Source of the DNA: Heterohyrax brucei
Lineage: Eukaryota; Chordata; Mammalia; Hyracoidea; Procaviidae
Assembly: GCA_028571685.1 (NCBI GenBank)
Contig: CM053154.1
Location: 15,470,001-15,534,000, forward strand
Reading direction: 5' to 3'
DNA: 64,000 nt
In this document: positions 22,815 to 33,059 of the stretch, piece by piece
Layout of the letters: the number at the start of each line of letters is the position of its first letter
Numbering within the stretch: position 1 is the stretch's first letter
Notes under the pieces: model-generated
What the model was told of the DNA's origin: nothing
The model's input: the letters and a program-made list of their open reading frames with translations, nothing else
Databases searched by the model: none
Position numbers and translations under genes: made by a program

Positions 22815-22994
22815 TGCTGCTGTTGTGCTGATCCCAGCTCATGGTGACCCCATGTGTGGTGAGGTAGAATCATGCTCCACAGGGTTTCCAGTGGCTGATT
22901 TTTCAGAAGCAGATTTTTGGGTCTTGCTTCAGAACTGTCAACCTTTCAGTTAATGGCCAAGTGGGTTCAGTGTTTGCACCATGCTGGGACTCCA
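22815..22994 (-). mobile_element. AfroSINE, second subtype, antisense
   Basis: 'cagctcatggtgaccccatg', 'ccacagggtttccagtggct', 'ttcagaagcagatttttggg' and the head relic 'agttaatggccaagtgggtt' are in order. Confidence 0.85.
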
Positions 22995-23688
22995 AGATCA
23001 CAAATGAAGAAGAGGCAAAGCTGGGATCCCATCCCTGTGCTCTATCCTGTACTTCCACCACAGGCGGGGTGAAGCTGGAAGAGGAAGTCTGAGTTTCACC
23101 TACATTATAGAGAGGAAAGGACCCAGTACCAGTGATGAGCCTGAGGCCACACAGTGAGTGTGTGGCCACGCCTGGTCTTAGAGCAGGAGTCCCGAGACCA
23201 GGTCTACTCTTCCAGCCTGATTGGAGCAGGCATTTTAGCTAGCCAAGTGCCTGCCGTGTGCCAGGTGCTCTGTTGGGGTCCTGTTGGCCCTTATACCCCC
23301 AGGAGAGGGTATCGGAGAGGGGCTGGGTTTGGACCCAGGTTTGCCCTGAGCCTGAAGCCCTCGCTTGGCAAGCCCAGCTGCTATGATGCCCTGCAGGTTC
23401 ATAGGATGTGAGCCAGCATGCTAGTGTGCCAGCGCCCAGCTAGGGCACAACAGGGCGTCTTTGTCCCTGCTCTACTGACAACCAGATTGTTCTTCTCACA
23501 TGAGGCCAGGGTCCCTTGGCCAGCTGAATGGGAAGGCTGAGGAGTTTCATAATTTATTTAATTTTCCAAGATTTGTAGCCTTTCTGAGGGAAAGCCTGGC
23601 TCTCCAATGTGTAGGCACTTTTACGCAGCTTCTGCCTATCTCAGGCAAGCTGGGCGCCGTTGCTGAGAGCTGGGTATGGGTCAATAGC
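22995..23688. other. non-coding stretch
   Basis: No gene recognised. 'caagtgcctgccgtgtgcca' at about 23244 hints at an old MIR or L2 piece, not enough to call. Confidence 0.4.
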
Positions 23689-23689
23689 C

Positions 23690-23958
23690 AATGATAATGG
23701 CGAACATTGATGGAGAGCTTCGTTTGTTGTGAAAACTGGTTCAGCACGATCTAATTCCATCTTCCAACCACTCTAGGATGGGAGGGTTTGTCAGCATTGG
23801 TCAAGATGAATCAAAATTGACTGGATGTCAATAGGTTTCTTTTTTTCCTAAGTGAATCACAGAGGGTAAGTGACTTACTCAAGGCCACACAGCTAGGAAG
23901 GGACAGGGCTGAGATTCCAACCCAAGTCTAATCTAAGTTCCTTAACCACTCCTCTTCA
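23690..23958 (-). mobile_element. MIR, antisense, split by a SINE tail
   Basis: The left part is 'aatggcgaacattgatggag' to about 23790. The right part is 'gtaagtgacttactcaaggc' and 'cacacagctaggaagggaca' to 'ccttaaccactcctctt'. The AfroSINE tail at 23800-23850 sits between them. Confidence 0.7.
23800..23850 (+). mobile_element. AfroSINE tail-only fragment
   Basis: Only the last ~45 bases of the SINE are present ('atgaatcaaaattgactgga', 'tgtcaataggtttc') with a T-rich end. It is strongly 5'-truncated and inserted in a MIR. Confidence 0.7.
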
Positions 23959-24284
23959 CGTGGGGCAAGGCCTGCCTTAAATTCTGGTTGTGTCTGTTGA
24001 TTTCTCTCCTTCCTGCCAAGGCTGGGCATCCCTCTGGGCTAGATAGATTTGTGTCTTGCCACAGTCAGGGACACACAAATATCTGATGGAATGAGAAAAT
24101 GAATGAGAGGATGAATGAACGAATGGCCAGGTGTCTTGGCTGATGGGGTGCACATGCTTTGGGGAACTCTGCAGCTTTAATGGTGGCTTCAGGTTTAAAG
24201 GAAACAGGACATGGATCTACACCACTGACTTGGCTTTGAGGACCTGCTTTCACCTCTGCCTCTCTTTGCAGGCCATTTGGTGGT
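23959..24284. other. non-coding stretch
   Basis: An (AATG)-like run 'gaatgagaggatgaatgaac' lies near 24100. No gene or transposon seen. Confidence 0.5.
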
Positions 24285-24432
24285 TAAGCCTGTGGCCCCG
24301 GATGACTCCCAGCTGTCCCTTTGAGTTCCAGGACCTCAAGCAAGTGACTTAATCTCACCATCCTCAACTTCTGCACATGAAATAACATCAGTTTGTATTT
24401 CTTGGAGGGAAGGCTATGAGAATTAAATGAAT
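24285..24432 (+). mobile_element. MIR fragment
   Basis: 'gacctcaagcaagtgactta' to 'ggctatgagaattaaatgaa' is the MIR core and 3' part. An AfroSINE follows immediately. Confidence 0.65.
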
Positions 24433-24434
24433 AG

Positions 24435-24643
24435 GTGTCCCTGGATGGTGCAAGTGGTTAAATATTCAATTACTGGCCAAAAGATTTGGCAGTTCGAACC
24501 CACCTAGAGGCACTTTGAAAGTCAGACTTAGCAGTCGGCCTCCCAAAGGTCACAGCCTTGAAAACCCAATGAAGCAGTTGTATTCTGTACACATGGCCAC
24601 TGTCGTGGGTCAAAATCCACTCTAAGGTAACTAACAACAATTT
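24435..24643 (+). mobile_element. AfroSINE, second subtype
   Basis: 'gtgtccctggatggtgcaag', 'ggcagttcgaacccacctag', 'cctcccaaaggtcacagcct' and a tail ending 'taactaacaacaa', the RTE-like terminus. Confidence 0.88.
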
Positions 24644-25261
24644 ACACATTGAATGTAAATGAGTTATTGAGATTTCTTCCCAGAAGAGTCCATTTTACCT
24701 AAAAGTTTTCCCTTTTCTTTTTAAAATAATTTGGGGGATGGATACCTGCTGGTTTATTATACAATCTTCTCTTTTGTGGATGCTTGACATTTTCCCCAAT
24801 AAAACATTAGGAAAGGAAGTCATAGATATTTCAGAGGTTAAATTTGGTCTAGAAAACAAACATGCATGTATTGTGGAATAGAAAGCAAAATGTATATGCA
24901 ATTTTAAAAGGAAACCCAGATTTGAGAGACATGAGTGACTTCAGGCAGCCCCTCAGCATCATGCCCTCAGACCAATGTCACCCAGGATCTCCCAGCACCT
25001 TCAGTCATCTCATCTTAGACATGTTATAAGAAGTTGTGAAAGGTGCCCTTTCCCTCCCAGTGCTGGGTGGTGACTCATTTGAGACAAAGTGACATGAGGG
25101 CACTTTGTAAAGTGCCTTCCAACTTCATCATTGATTCATTCATTCAACACATCTTTCTTGAGGGCCTACCTGTACCAGGTGCTGGGCCAGGTACTGGGCA
25201 CACTGCCGCATACAAGTTCTCCATGGGGTAACAGGATAGCCATGGGTGCTCTGCAAAGATC

Positions 25262-25460
25262 AGACATCTAGGGTGCTCCTTCTGACTCTGTCACTTATGT
25301 CTTGGGTAGCCACTATGGGCCTCAGTTTCCTTGTCTGTGAAATGGGGACAATAATAGTGTGGTTCCTGCATTGCTATGAAGATGGAGTGGAATCAGTGTG
25401 AAACGTTTAGAGTAACATCTAACACATGGCAAGGGTTTAATAAATGTTCATTATCATTGC
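25262..25460 (+). mobile_element. MIR inserted in L2
   Basis: 'gcctcagtttccttgtctgt', 'gaaatggggacaataatagt' and 'gggtttaataaatgttcatt' form a near-complete MIR 3' two-thirds inside the L2. Confidence 0.75.
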
Positions 25461-25544
25461 CAACACGGAGGTTACAGCCCAGTGGGGGAGGCTGACAACA
25501 AGCGAATCAGCAAACTGAGTATAAAGTATGTAAGTGATGCAGGG

Positions 25545-25580
25545 GATATGATATGATACGACATGATACGATGCAGAGTA
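25545..25580. repeat. (ATGATACG)-like microsatellite
   Basis: 'gatatgatatgatacgacat' continues as degenerate 8-10 bp units within the L2. Confidence 0.7.
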
Positions 25581-25755
25581 ACAGGTGGGGACAGGAAGGT
25601 CTCTCTGAGGAGGTGACCTTTAAGGTGAGCCCGACGGATGGTAGATGGCAGAGGTGGAGGTAGGGGCATGAGCTGGGTGTGTTACAGAACCAAAGCAGGT
25701 CAGTGTAGTATCAGGTAGTGAGCATGGTTGGGCCGGTTGTGGTCTGGGCTGGAGG

Positions 25756-26648
25756 GGCTAAGAGAAGTTGCTTTTCTCTGTAACACGAGACCTTTCAGCT
25801 CTGAGTCTCTGGTTCCTCAAGGCCCTGTGAGCACTCTTTTGGCCCCGCAGTCATCTCAGTTTTCCTTCTCCAAGCCGTGTTGCACTTTGCTCTGTCTTTC
25901 TTGAGCTGTGGCTTCCAGAAAGACCCAGTTTTGCAGGAACCAGGACCTCTGCGGGGCCAAGGGTGGTGCAGGCCAGAAAATGTTGCCCGGTAAGGAGCAG
26001 AGACTTTCCCTCGGCTGCTTGAAACACGTCTGAGAAATATTTGGATAACCCTCCATTACCTGAGTAGGCATTTCTAAAGTTTACATTGCAGGCCTGAGTG
26101 ATTGCGGTATTTTGAGAAGTCGTTTCCTCTGGCTGGTGGATTTCTCCCCGGAAAGAGCCGTGATGCAGCCCGTATTGTCTACAGAAAGTGGGTTTTGGAA
26201 TGTTAATGGGGAGGCTGAGTCCCAGCAGATGGGCTGGAAAGCCAGGCAGGAGAGGATGTGTAAACGCACTACGGAGATTTGGCTTGAGGATTCAATTTTT
26301 CAAGGCACTGAAGATCAGAGGTCAAGGAGGACAGCATGTGCCTGGACTTTCCCTGTTTCCCTGAAAGGTTTTATGTAGTCTTAGCTAGTCTAAATCTTGG
26401 TCCTGTTATAAAGAAGCTGTTTTTAGGATATTCAGTCTAGAGACAGCACTCTGGTGACATAATGTGAGGTCTGAAACATGTTTTGCTAGAAGTCTCCTTA
26501 ATAAAAGCTCAGGTTTGGACTAGGACCAGTGATTCTCAAACTCAAAAACAATTTTTTTTTTTAATAAATGAACAAAAAAATCCACTCACCCCCATATCTT
26601 CTATGTATCTGCACCAGCCAAGAAAAATATGTCAAGCTCTGCTCTGTA
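25756..26648. other. non-coding stretch
   Basis: No gene or named repeat recognised. Poly(T)/poly(A) short runs near 26550-26580. Confidence 0.45.
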
Positions 26649-26650
26649 AT

Positions 26651-26857
26651 TTAGAGTCCTGGTGGCGCAGTGGTTGCGGGCTCACGCTGTTAACCAGAAG
26701 ATCAGCAGTTTGAATCTACGAGCCACTCCCTGGAAACCCTATGGGCAGTTCTACTCTGACCTCTACGATCACTATGGGTGGGACCTGACTCAATGGCCAT
26801 GGGTTTATAGGGTCACTGTGAGTCAGAATTGACTCGACAGCAACAGGTTTGGTTTTT
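26651..26857 (+). mobile_element. AfroSINE with a duplicated tail
   Basis: The head 'gtcctggtggcgcagtggtt' is normal. After 'cctatgggcagttctactct' the tail occurs twice. One is decayed ('gatcactatgggtgggacct') and is followed by a well-kept one ('gggtcactgtgagtcagaat', 'tgactcgacagcaacagg'). Confidence 0.88.
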
Positions 26858-26974
26858 TCCTTATTAATACTTTTTTGCAATTTATAATACACCAAGAATA
26901 GATATTTCCCTGGTCTGACTATGTAAGTTATAATAGGGATGATAAGATAAGAAGTCATATTTGGCATTGTACAA

Positions 26975-27519
26975 AAACTGTCAATTAAGTTTGTGAACTC
27001 ATCCTGGAAAAAGTGCTATACACCTCATTGCTGAATATCATTACCATTACCTTCAAAGTCCTCCCACTGGGAAGCTGTGCACGGACGCCAGCGCCTAGTC
27101 CACCCTTCAAAACAATTTTGGAACACTTTTTCTGGAATGGCCATCAGAGCTGTTGTTATAGTACTTTCGATGTCCTGAATGTCATCAAAATGTCTTCTTT
27201 CAATATTTCCTTTATCTTTGGGTAAAGAAGAAAGTCACTGGGGGCCAGATCAGGGGAATAGAGAGGATGTTCCAATACAGTTATTTGTGTACTGGCTAAA
27301 AGTTCCCTTACAGACAACTGTACAATGAAGTTTGTGAACTTGCCACTGTGCCACCATGCACAATGGTCATTCCAGAAAGAGTTCCAAAATTGCTTTGAAA
27401 GGTGGACTAGGCACTGGTATCAGTGCATAGCTTCCCAAGAGGAGTCCTCTGGAGATGACTCTAATGATATTCAGCAAGGAGGTATGTAGCACTTAGAACA
27501 ATTAAGTTCATGGACTTAC
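26975..27519. mobile_element. foldback mariner (Tc1/mariner transposase remnants in inverted orientation)
   Basis: Left arm (26975-27315) read on the - strand gives mariner transposase: YSPDLAPSDFLLYP at 27260-27219, with the last aspartate of the DDD signature region. Downstream peptide pieces include HFDDIQDI and MAIPEKVFQNCFEGW. Right arm (27323-27519) reads the same C-terminal region on the + strand (FQNCFERWTRHWYQCIASQ). Both arms carry frameshifts or stops, so no enzyme is made. The outer ends share 'tcaattaagtttgtgaac' and its inverted counterpart 'gaacaattaagttcatgg', so the element can fold back. Confidence 0.85.
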
Positions 27520-27584
27520 CCGTCAGACTTCGTATGTAGCCCAGCCCTATGCTTAGTTATGAAGAACTGAGATAATAAAGTTTC

Positions 27585-27710
27585 CCACATGTTATCTCAG
27601 CCAGTTATCCTACATAAAATTATTGACTCCATTTGACAGGGAGAGAAACAGGACCAAGAGAAGTGTCCTCAGGCCAGGGAGTGGCTGATCCTGGATTGGT
27701 ACCCTGGCTG
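27585..27710 (-). mobile_element. MIR fragment, antisense
   Basis: 'tgttatctcagccagttatc' and 'gactccatttgacagggaga' fit a decayed antisense MIR. Confidence 0.45.
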
Positions 27711-28204
27711 GGCTGATTCCTTACCTCCTCCTGTTATATTTCCCTGTACCTGGAAATCTCCACCCCCCCAGACTCACCGCCCACAGCAGCCGAGCCATCA
27801 ACAGATGTTCTGCAGTTTCATCCTGAGAGCCAAGGGCAGAAGGGCTCAGCTGCCCCCTCCTCGGTGTGTCCAGCCCTTTTCATAGCTGGTGGCTGGTGTG
27901 GGTGGCAAGATATCCTGGCTGCCTGGTAAAGTTAACTGGGCCAGGCTCTGAGCTGTGGCTTTGATTAGGAATTGAGTTGGAGGGACTGTTTGGGGGCTGA
28001 ATAATAAAGACTGAGTCTGTGGGCAAGGAAGTGTCTGCTGAGCACAGCATTTCAGGGAGGATGAGGAGGGTGCGGTCTGGAGCTGAGAGGGCTGTTGTCC
28101 TTCCACATGTCACTTTCTGCACCAGCCACTGTGTTCGGGTTTGGGGACTAGAAGTATGAACATGACTAGCCTACCTTTGGGAGCTTCAGCTATAGAGAGA
28201 GTTG

Positions 28205-28340
28205 GTTAACCTGAAAGCTTCTTAGCTAGGTGACCTTGGGTGGCCCTTCTGGGCCTCAAATGTGTCACCTGTACAATGGGTTAACAATAATGCTGTTCTC
28301 AGAGCTGTTAGAAGTGCTATGATAGGAGTATATGGGGGGA
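28205..28340 (+). mobile_element. MIR fragment
   Basis: 'gctaggtgaccttgggtggc', 'cttctgggcctcaaatgtgt' and 'cctgtacaatgggttaacaa' give the MIR core. Confidence 0.7.
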
Positions 28341-28814
28341 AGTTTAAGGCACCAGAGGACAGAAGAGGGGCCTCATTTCATCTTGGTGGGGGGCAGGTGA
28401 CATCCTGGAGGAAGTGACATGTAAGCTGAGATCTTCAGGCGGATAGGTTGATTTGGTGAAATCAGTGAAGAACGGGTTTCTGGTGGTGGCACCAGCCCTC
28501 TGGGGACCCATGGGCAGATCCATAAGGCCCAAGTGGCCACTGTGCGGGGACGGGAAAGTGGTGAGACTGGGCTTTGGGATGCGCTTCTACTGGGGACCTG
28601 GGCATCCAAGTGAGATCTGTGATTTGTCCTGGCAGGGTGGGGACGTCTTCACTATGCTTCATCACAGACCACAGCCTGGGCCCCTGATGACCCAAAGGGT
28701 AGAGAAAAGACGGTATGGAGGATGCTGGGGCAGAGTCCACAGGGAGCACCAGAGGAGGAGGGTTTGGAGGGGAGGTGGCACGAACTTAGCGCAGAGCAGC
28801 CTCCCACAGGCGTG
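28341..28814. other. non-coding stretch, L2-like in part
   Basis: Bases 28395-28450 ('ggaagtgacatgtaagctga') resemble antisense L2. Overlapping frames of 95-120 codons on both strands have no domain. Confidence 0.4.
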
Positions 28815-28970
28815 AAACCCTTTGTCATCAAGCCAATTCCAACTCATAGCGACCCTACAGGCAGAGTGGAACTGCCCAGTAGAGTTTCCAAGCAGCACCT
28901 GTTGGATTTGAACTGTTGACCTTTTGGTTAGCAGATGTAGTACTTAACCACTATGCCTCTGGGGTTTCCC
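28815..28970 (-). mobile_element. AfroSINE, antisense
   Basis: 'ccaactcatagcgaccctac', 'gagtttccaagcagcacctg' and 'gttgaccttttggttagcag' end at 'tgcctctggggtttcc'. Well preserved. Confidence 0.94.
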
Positions 28971-29114
28971 CACAAACCTGGGCATGTCCTAAATAGCTGG
29001 AAAGGTAGTGAGGCCTGTCAGCCCCCAAGAGCCACCTTAAGGTCCATGTGGTGGCAGCTTGTCCTGCCAGGTGGGCAACGCCTCTTGGATTCTGTGTCTC
29101 TGACTGATTCAATT

Positions 29115-29530
29115 GGTCCGGCATCAAACAACTACCTGGTGCCAGGTGCCGTCCTGAACACTGGGATGCAGAAGTGAGTCACGGTCTGTATTCGTCCTTT
29201 CCAGTGGGGCAAAGACAGTCATTTTACATAGAGTGGTCTGGGAAAGTGGTATTTCCTGAAGGCCTTGAAGCAAGCTGCATGATTCTGTTGGGGAATGTGT
29301 CCCAGGCAGAGTGACCAACAACAGCAAAAATCCAGAAGGGGGATCCCATTTAGCACTTGCACATTAGTGAAGTGGACATGGGTTTCAACTCTGGCCATGG
29401 GACAGCAGAAGGATTCGAGGTCACCAAGGCATCTGGAGGCCAATACCTGTAGGGCCTGGGAGCAGAAGAGTGACACAATCTCACACGGGCTGCTGTGTGG
29501 GGACAGGGAGGATGGTGGTAGGTGGCAGGG
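29115..29530 (-). mobile_element. L2 3' region, antisense, decayed
   Basis: 'ctacctggtgccaggtgccg', 'gtggtatttcctgaaggcct' and 'gcctgggagcagaagagtga' follow the antisense L2 order. Confidence 0.5.
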
Positions 29531-29623
29531 AATCCGAGCCCTGCTGCTAATGGCTGAGGAAGCTCCAGAAAGTGTCCCAGTCTTCCTGAGCCTCCATTTT
29601 CCTTCCTGTAAAATGGGGAGGAA

Positions 29624-29946
29624 GCATTGGTGCTTCAGTGCTAGAATTTTCACCTTTTATGTGAGAGATGCAGGTTTGATTCCCAGCCAGTGCACCTCAA
29701 GCACAGCGACCACCTGCCTGTCAGTGGAGGCTGTGTGTTGTTACAGTGCTGATTAGGTTTCTGTGGGACATCTAGACTAACACAGACTGTGAGAGAAGGC
29801 CTGGAGATCTGCTTCTGGAAGTCAGCCAGTGAAAACCCTACAGACGGCCGTGGTCTAGTCTGCGGCTGATCAAGGGGGTAGTTCACCTCTTTGTGCCTGG
29901 GGTCTCCACGAGCTAGGAACTGACTCAGGGACAGCTAGCAACAACA
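29624..29946 (+). mobile_element. tRNA-Gly-headed SINE with RTE-type body and tail
   Basis: The first ~71 bases (29624-29694) align end to end with tRNA-Gly. They start 'gcattggtgcttcagtgcta', carry the B-box-like 'ggtttgattcc', and close with 'cagtgca'. The body shares blocks with the RTE 5' UTR at 4846-4950 ('gtgtgttgttacagtgctga'). The tail ends 'gacagctagcaacaac' like the RTE 3' end. It looks like a tRNA-Gly promoter fused to an internally deleted RTE. Distinct from the common AfroSINE. Confidence 0.8.
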
Positions 29947-29950
29947 AAAT

Positions 29951-30920
29951 GCAGACAGCTGCTGAGAGGTAGGTGAGCCCTGGCTGGCCGGCATGTGGAC
30001 AGTGGCGATGTTCCTTAACAACCGTGACCATTATGAGACTGGGCAAACCCAAGGCTGAGTGCGTACTGCTTTTATGCTTTCCTGAAAATCAAAACTGCTC
30101 TCTGCCTCCAGCGCTGAGCCTGCATGTCACCTCCCATCTCCTCATGCACCCTGCTCTTCCTGTGACCAGGGGTTCACTGCTAGGGCAGAAGTCCCCCCAG
30201 GCCTTCCCACAGCAGAAGGCAGATAGGTGGAGCCAGGCTCTTCCTACTGCTTTTGACGAGTGGGTACCAAGTCCAATGTCTTGTCACAGGAGGTTGGGTC
30301 CCTGATGGGGAGGGGCCATGGGGACATGAAGTGGGAAGAAGAGGCACCCAAACAAGAATGGGGGGCAGGGAAGGCTTCCTGGAGTTGGGGGGCCATGCTG
30401 GGGATAGGAGTAGTTCTCCAGGCCACTGCTGGTTGGGGGCACATGGAGATGTGTGACTTCTTTGTGCTGGAGATCCCTGAATAAGAGAGTGGGTAGGAGG
30501 GATTGGAGGAAGTGAGTAGGGGGGGGAGTGGAACTGGAGAGGTTGACAGGGACAAACACACGGGACACAGGACAGGAGGAGGCTGTTAGAGACAGTTCAG
30601 CAGGGAGTGAATTTGGCGGTCTGGCCAGGATACCGTGGCCACACACGGTGAGGAGACTTTGGAACTAGACTGCGTGACTTGGGTGGACACAAGAGAAGCG
30701 AAAGCTGAAGTCCAGTCAGTGGTGCTGCCTGGGCTGAGATCTGGCACCCTGGAGGGACAGCAAGAGAGGATGAGCTGGGCTTTGGCTGAGGGGCCTGGAA
30801 TGGGCCCCGGGTGACTGCGGAGCCCTGGAGCACGCTCTAGCCCTGGACATGGAGGTTGGCATCCAACAGGGAGGCAGAGGACCCCCAGGAGTGCTGAGCT
30901 GTCTGGGCAGCAAAACTTCC
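29951..30920. other. non-coding stretch, possibly old L2-derived in part
   Basis: GC-moderate and purine-rich at 30300-30560. Frames up to 120 codons on both strands overlap one another and lack domains. Confidence 0.4.
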
Positions 30921-31080
30921 AAAAAAACCTCCCTGCTGTCAAGTCAGTTCCTACTCATAGTGACCCCACAGGACAAAGCAGAACTGCTCCATACAGTCTC
31001 CAAGGAGCACCTGGTGGATTTCAACTGCTGATCTTTTGGTTAGCAGCTATATCCTTTAACCACTACGCTACTAGGGTTTC
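30921..31080 (-). mobile_element. AfroSINE, antisense
   Basis: 'cctactcatagtgaccccac', 'gtctccaaggagcacctggt', 'gctgatcttttggttagcag' are in order, ending 'cgctactagggtttc'. Confidence 0.94.
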
Positions 31081-31526
31081 TGTGTAAAAGGAGGAGAAAA
31101 ACAGTCACCTGTAGGGCTGTAGATAGAGCGTGGGAGGGGGCGTCCCTGGGCTGGTGACCCAGATTTGGGCCCTGAAAAATGCCCAGATGGGCAGGGAGAG
31201 GAGGGAACCAAAGGGGGAGCCCAACAGGGAGACAGAAGCAGCTGTCACATGGCAGAGGAGAGGGCTTGGGGTCACTCCGTTGTCAGAGGTGTTGAAAGTC
31301 ACACTAAAGAGCTAGAAGGTTTTCCTGCAGATGGAGGGGGCCTGGCATTGTTTGGAGTCTGAGTGGTAGGTCAATGGGAACCATGTTTTGTAGAAAGCTC
31401 TTCCTGGTGTGTTTCCATGTGATGCTGGTGCTCAGTGACAGAGTGTCCATCACTATTCACTCTCATGTCCCAATCCATGTGGCCGTACCCACTATTAAAA
31501 AGATGCCAGTGACTTAGTAAGAGTGA
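31081..31526. other. non-coding stretch
   Basis: No gene or named repeat recognised. Confidence 0.5.
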
Positions 31527-31685
31527 ATGCCTTGGTGACATAGTGGTTAAGTTCTATATCTGCTAACCAAAAGGTTGCTAGTTTGAATCCGCTAGGTGCT
31601 CCTTGGGAACTCTATGGAGCAGTTCTATTCTGTCCCATAGGGTCACTATGAGTTGGTACCGACTCGATGACGGTGGGTGGTGGTG
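31527..31685 (+). mobile_element. AfroSINE
   Basis: 'gcttggtgac'-like head with 'tagtggttaagttctatatc', then 'gctaaccaaaaggttgctag'. The tail is 'cccatagggtcactatgagt' with 'taccgactcgatgacggt'. Confidence 0.9.
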
Positions 31686-31689
31686 ATGT

Positions 31690-31890
31690 TGGCTGCTTAC
31701 TGTGTGCCAGCACACAATATAAGCACATTACATGCACCATTTCCTGTGATCCTCCCCAGCCGTACCAGGTGGGTCCTTCTGTAATGTCCATTTCACAGAT
31801 GAGGACATGGTGTCTCAGAGAGGTTACGTAACTTGCCTGTGGTCTTCCACACAGGTACCGTGCAGTTGGGATTTTTAATGCAGGCAGGCA
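31690..31890 (-). mobile_element. MIR, antisense
   Basis: 'gctgcttactgtgtgccagc', 'gtccatttcacagatgagga' and 'gagaggttacgtaacttgcc' follow MIR order. It lies directly beyond the SINE. Confidence 0.75.
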
Positions 31891-32039
31891 GAAAGCAAGG
31901 TTCTTCCTTTTAACTTGCCACCCCACCAGCTCCTTCTGGCTGTCCTCTGCCCACCCACTCCTCCCTTAGGGGACCTCTGGGAGGGAGATAAGACCCTTTG
32001 AAAGTGTGAAGGGTAGCTGATGGTTACCACCTGGGTGGG

Positions 32040-32200
32040 GATCTCAGCTTGAGATCATTTTTTAAGTCTTCTAAGCCTCAGTTTCCTTATCTGTAAAATG
32101 TGTCCCCCCTTCCCCGCCCCTAGTCCCCACCTTATAGAGTTGTGCAGAGAATGAGAAAATGAGAGAAGGCACTTACGCAGCTAGCATAGGCACACGGGAA
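32040..32200 (+). mobile_element. MIR fragment
   Basis: 'ctaagcctcagtttccttat', 'ctgtaaaatgtgtc' and 'gaatgagaaaatgagagaag' mark a MIR core just upstream of the CpG island. Confidence 0.65.
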
Positions 32201-32699
32201 GGACCCAGCAATCGTCTTTTAGCTTCTTAACGCAGGCCTGGTTGCCGAGATGAGATAGGGGACAGAGCGGACCCAGGAGCCGGAACAGGTGCCTCGGCGC
32301 GTGTGTGGCAGAGCCGCAGGACAGGTCGGATCAGTCAGTCACAGCCGAAGTCTTACATTATTAATGTTATTCTCAGACTTGTAACGAGGTGCCCAGGCAG
32401 GAACCCATATATGGAAGGTGCGACGCAGCCTCCGAGGCAAGCGCCTTCCTGGGCCACGAGTTGCCATGGAGTCCCGCTGGCTGCCTGGGGGCGGACGACC
32501 ACCGCGGAGCTCAGAATGAGCCCCACGCAGCCCTCCTGGTCCTCGGTCTGCAGCCTGGCTCCTGTCGCCTTTGCGCCGGCCTTTGGCCATTTCCTCTAGG
32601 ACCTGCGAGGGGGAGGGGAGAAATGAAAGAGTGAGGACCCGAGGGGCTCCTCTGGAGAGCGGGGTGTGCGTGCTTGCGGAAAGGCGTCAGGCCCTAATA

Positions 32700-33059
32700 C
32701 GCGGTGTCTCCCAAAGAGGGGGTGCGCTGGGGGCCAGGGGGGCGCCCTTCCTGCGCGCGGCCGCGTCGGGCCACAGGGAGAGCCGCAGGGCTGGACGGCG
32801 CCACCACCTCGCGCGGCCGGCAGGGGCGAACGCTGGGTCTCCAAGCCCGAGCGGGAGGGCTGGCCTCTGCGGGGCGGGGCGCGGGGCGCGGGGCGCGGGG
32901 CGGACCCGGGAGGAGTCGGGGAGGAGCCGGGGCTGCGGCGCGGCCGCGTCAGAGAGCTACTCCAGCTGCCCGCGGCTCCCACCGGCCTGCGCGCCGCAGA
33001 GGACGCGAACCAGGACCTCCCGGGCGCTGCGCCGGGTTCACCAGCCAGGATTAGCGACC
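32700..33059 (+). promoter_or_regulatory. HSPA12A: TATA-less HSPA12A core promoter and 5' UTR
   Basis: Sp1-type GC boxes cluster at 32869-32905 ('ggggcggggc' then GGGGCGCG units), about 160-190 bases before the start codon. I see no TATA box, so dispersed initiation is expected, probably between the GC boxes and about 33000. No ATG occurs between 32630 and 33059, so the annotated start is the first AUG of any transcript starting in this interval. The frame is open upstream to 32571, so an N-terminal extension is not excluded by stops alone. Confidence 0.7.

Larger units (their letters stand above)
25128..25755 (-). mobile_element. L2 3' end, antisense, with a MIR inside
   Basis: The left part is 'attcattcattcaacacatc' and 'taccaggtgctgggccaggt'. 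The right part, after the MIR, is 'acagcccagtgggggaggct' through 'aggtctctctgaggaggtga'. Ancient; no ORF. Confidence 0.65.

Noticed and set aside
27013-27225. + strand 70-codon frame
   Set aside because: It is the antisense of the mariner transposase remnant.
29624-29694. A functional tRNA-Gly gene
   Set aside because: The match runs end to end, but stems are broken by several changes and it is joined directly to an RTE body and tail, so it is a SINE head.
32596-32982. Antisense frames in the CpG island (possible divergent gene such as ENO4)
   Set aside because: No enolase-like N-terminus is readable on the - strand. The frames are GC-driven. A divergent non-coding transcript remains possible but is not visible in sequence.
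32571-33059. In-frame upstream extension of HSPA12A starting at an ATG at 32571
   Set aside because: Open only because the island is GC-rich. The peptide is Arg/Gly/Ala-rich and unlike the known N-terminus, and the ATG at 33060 has the better context and the family match.
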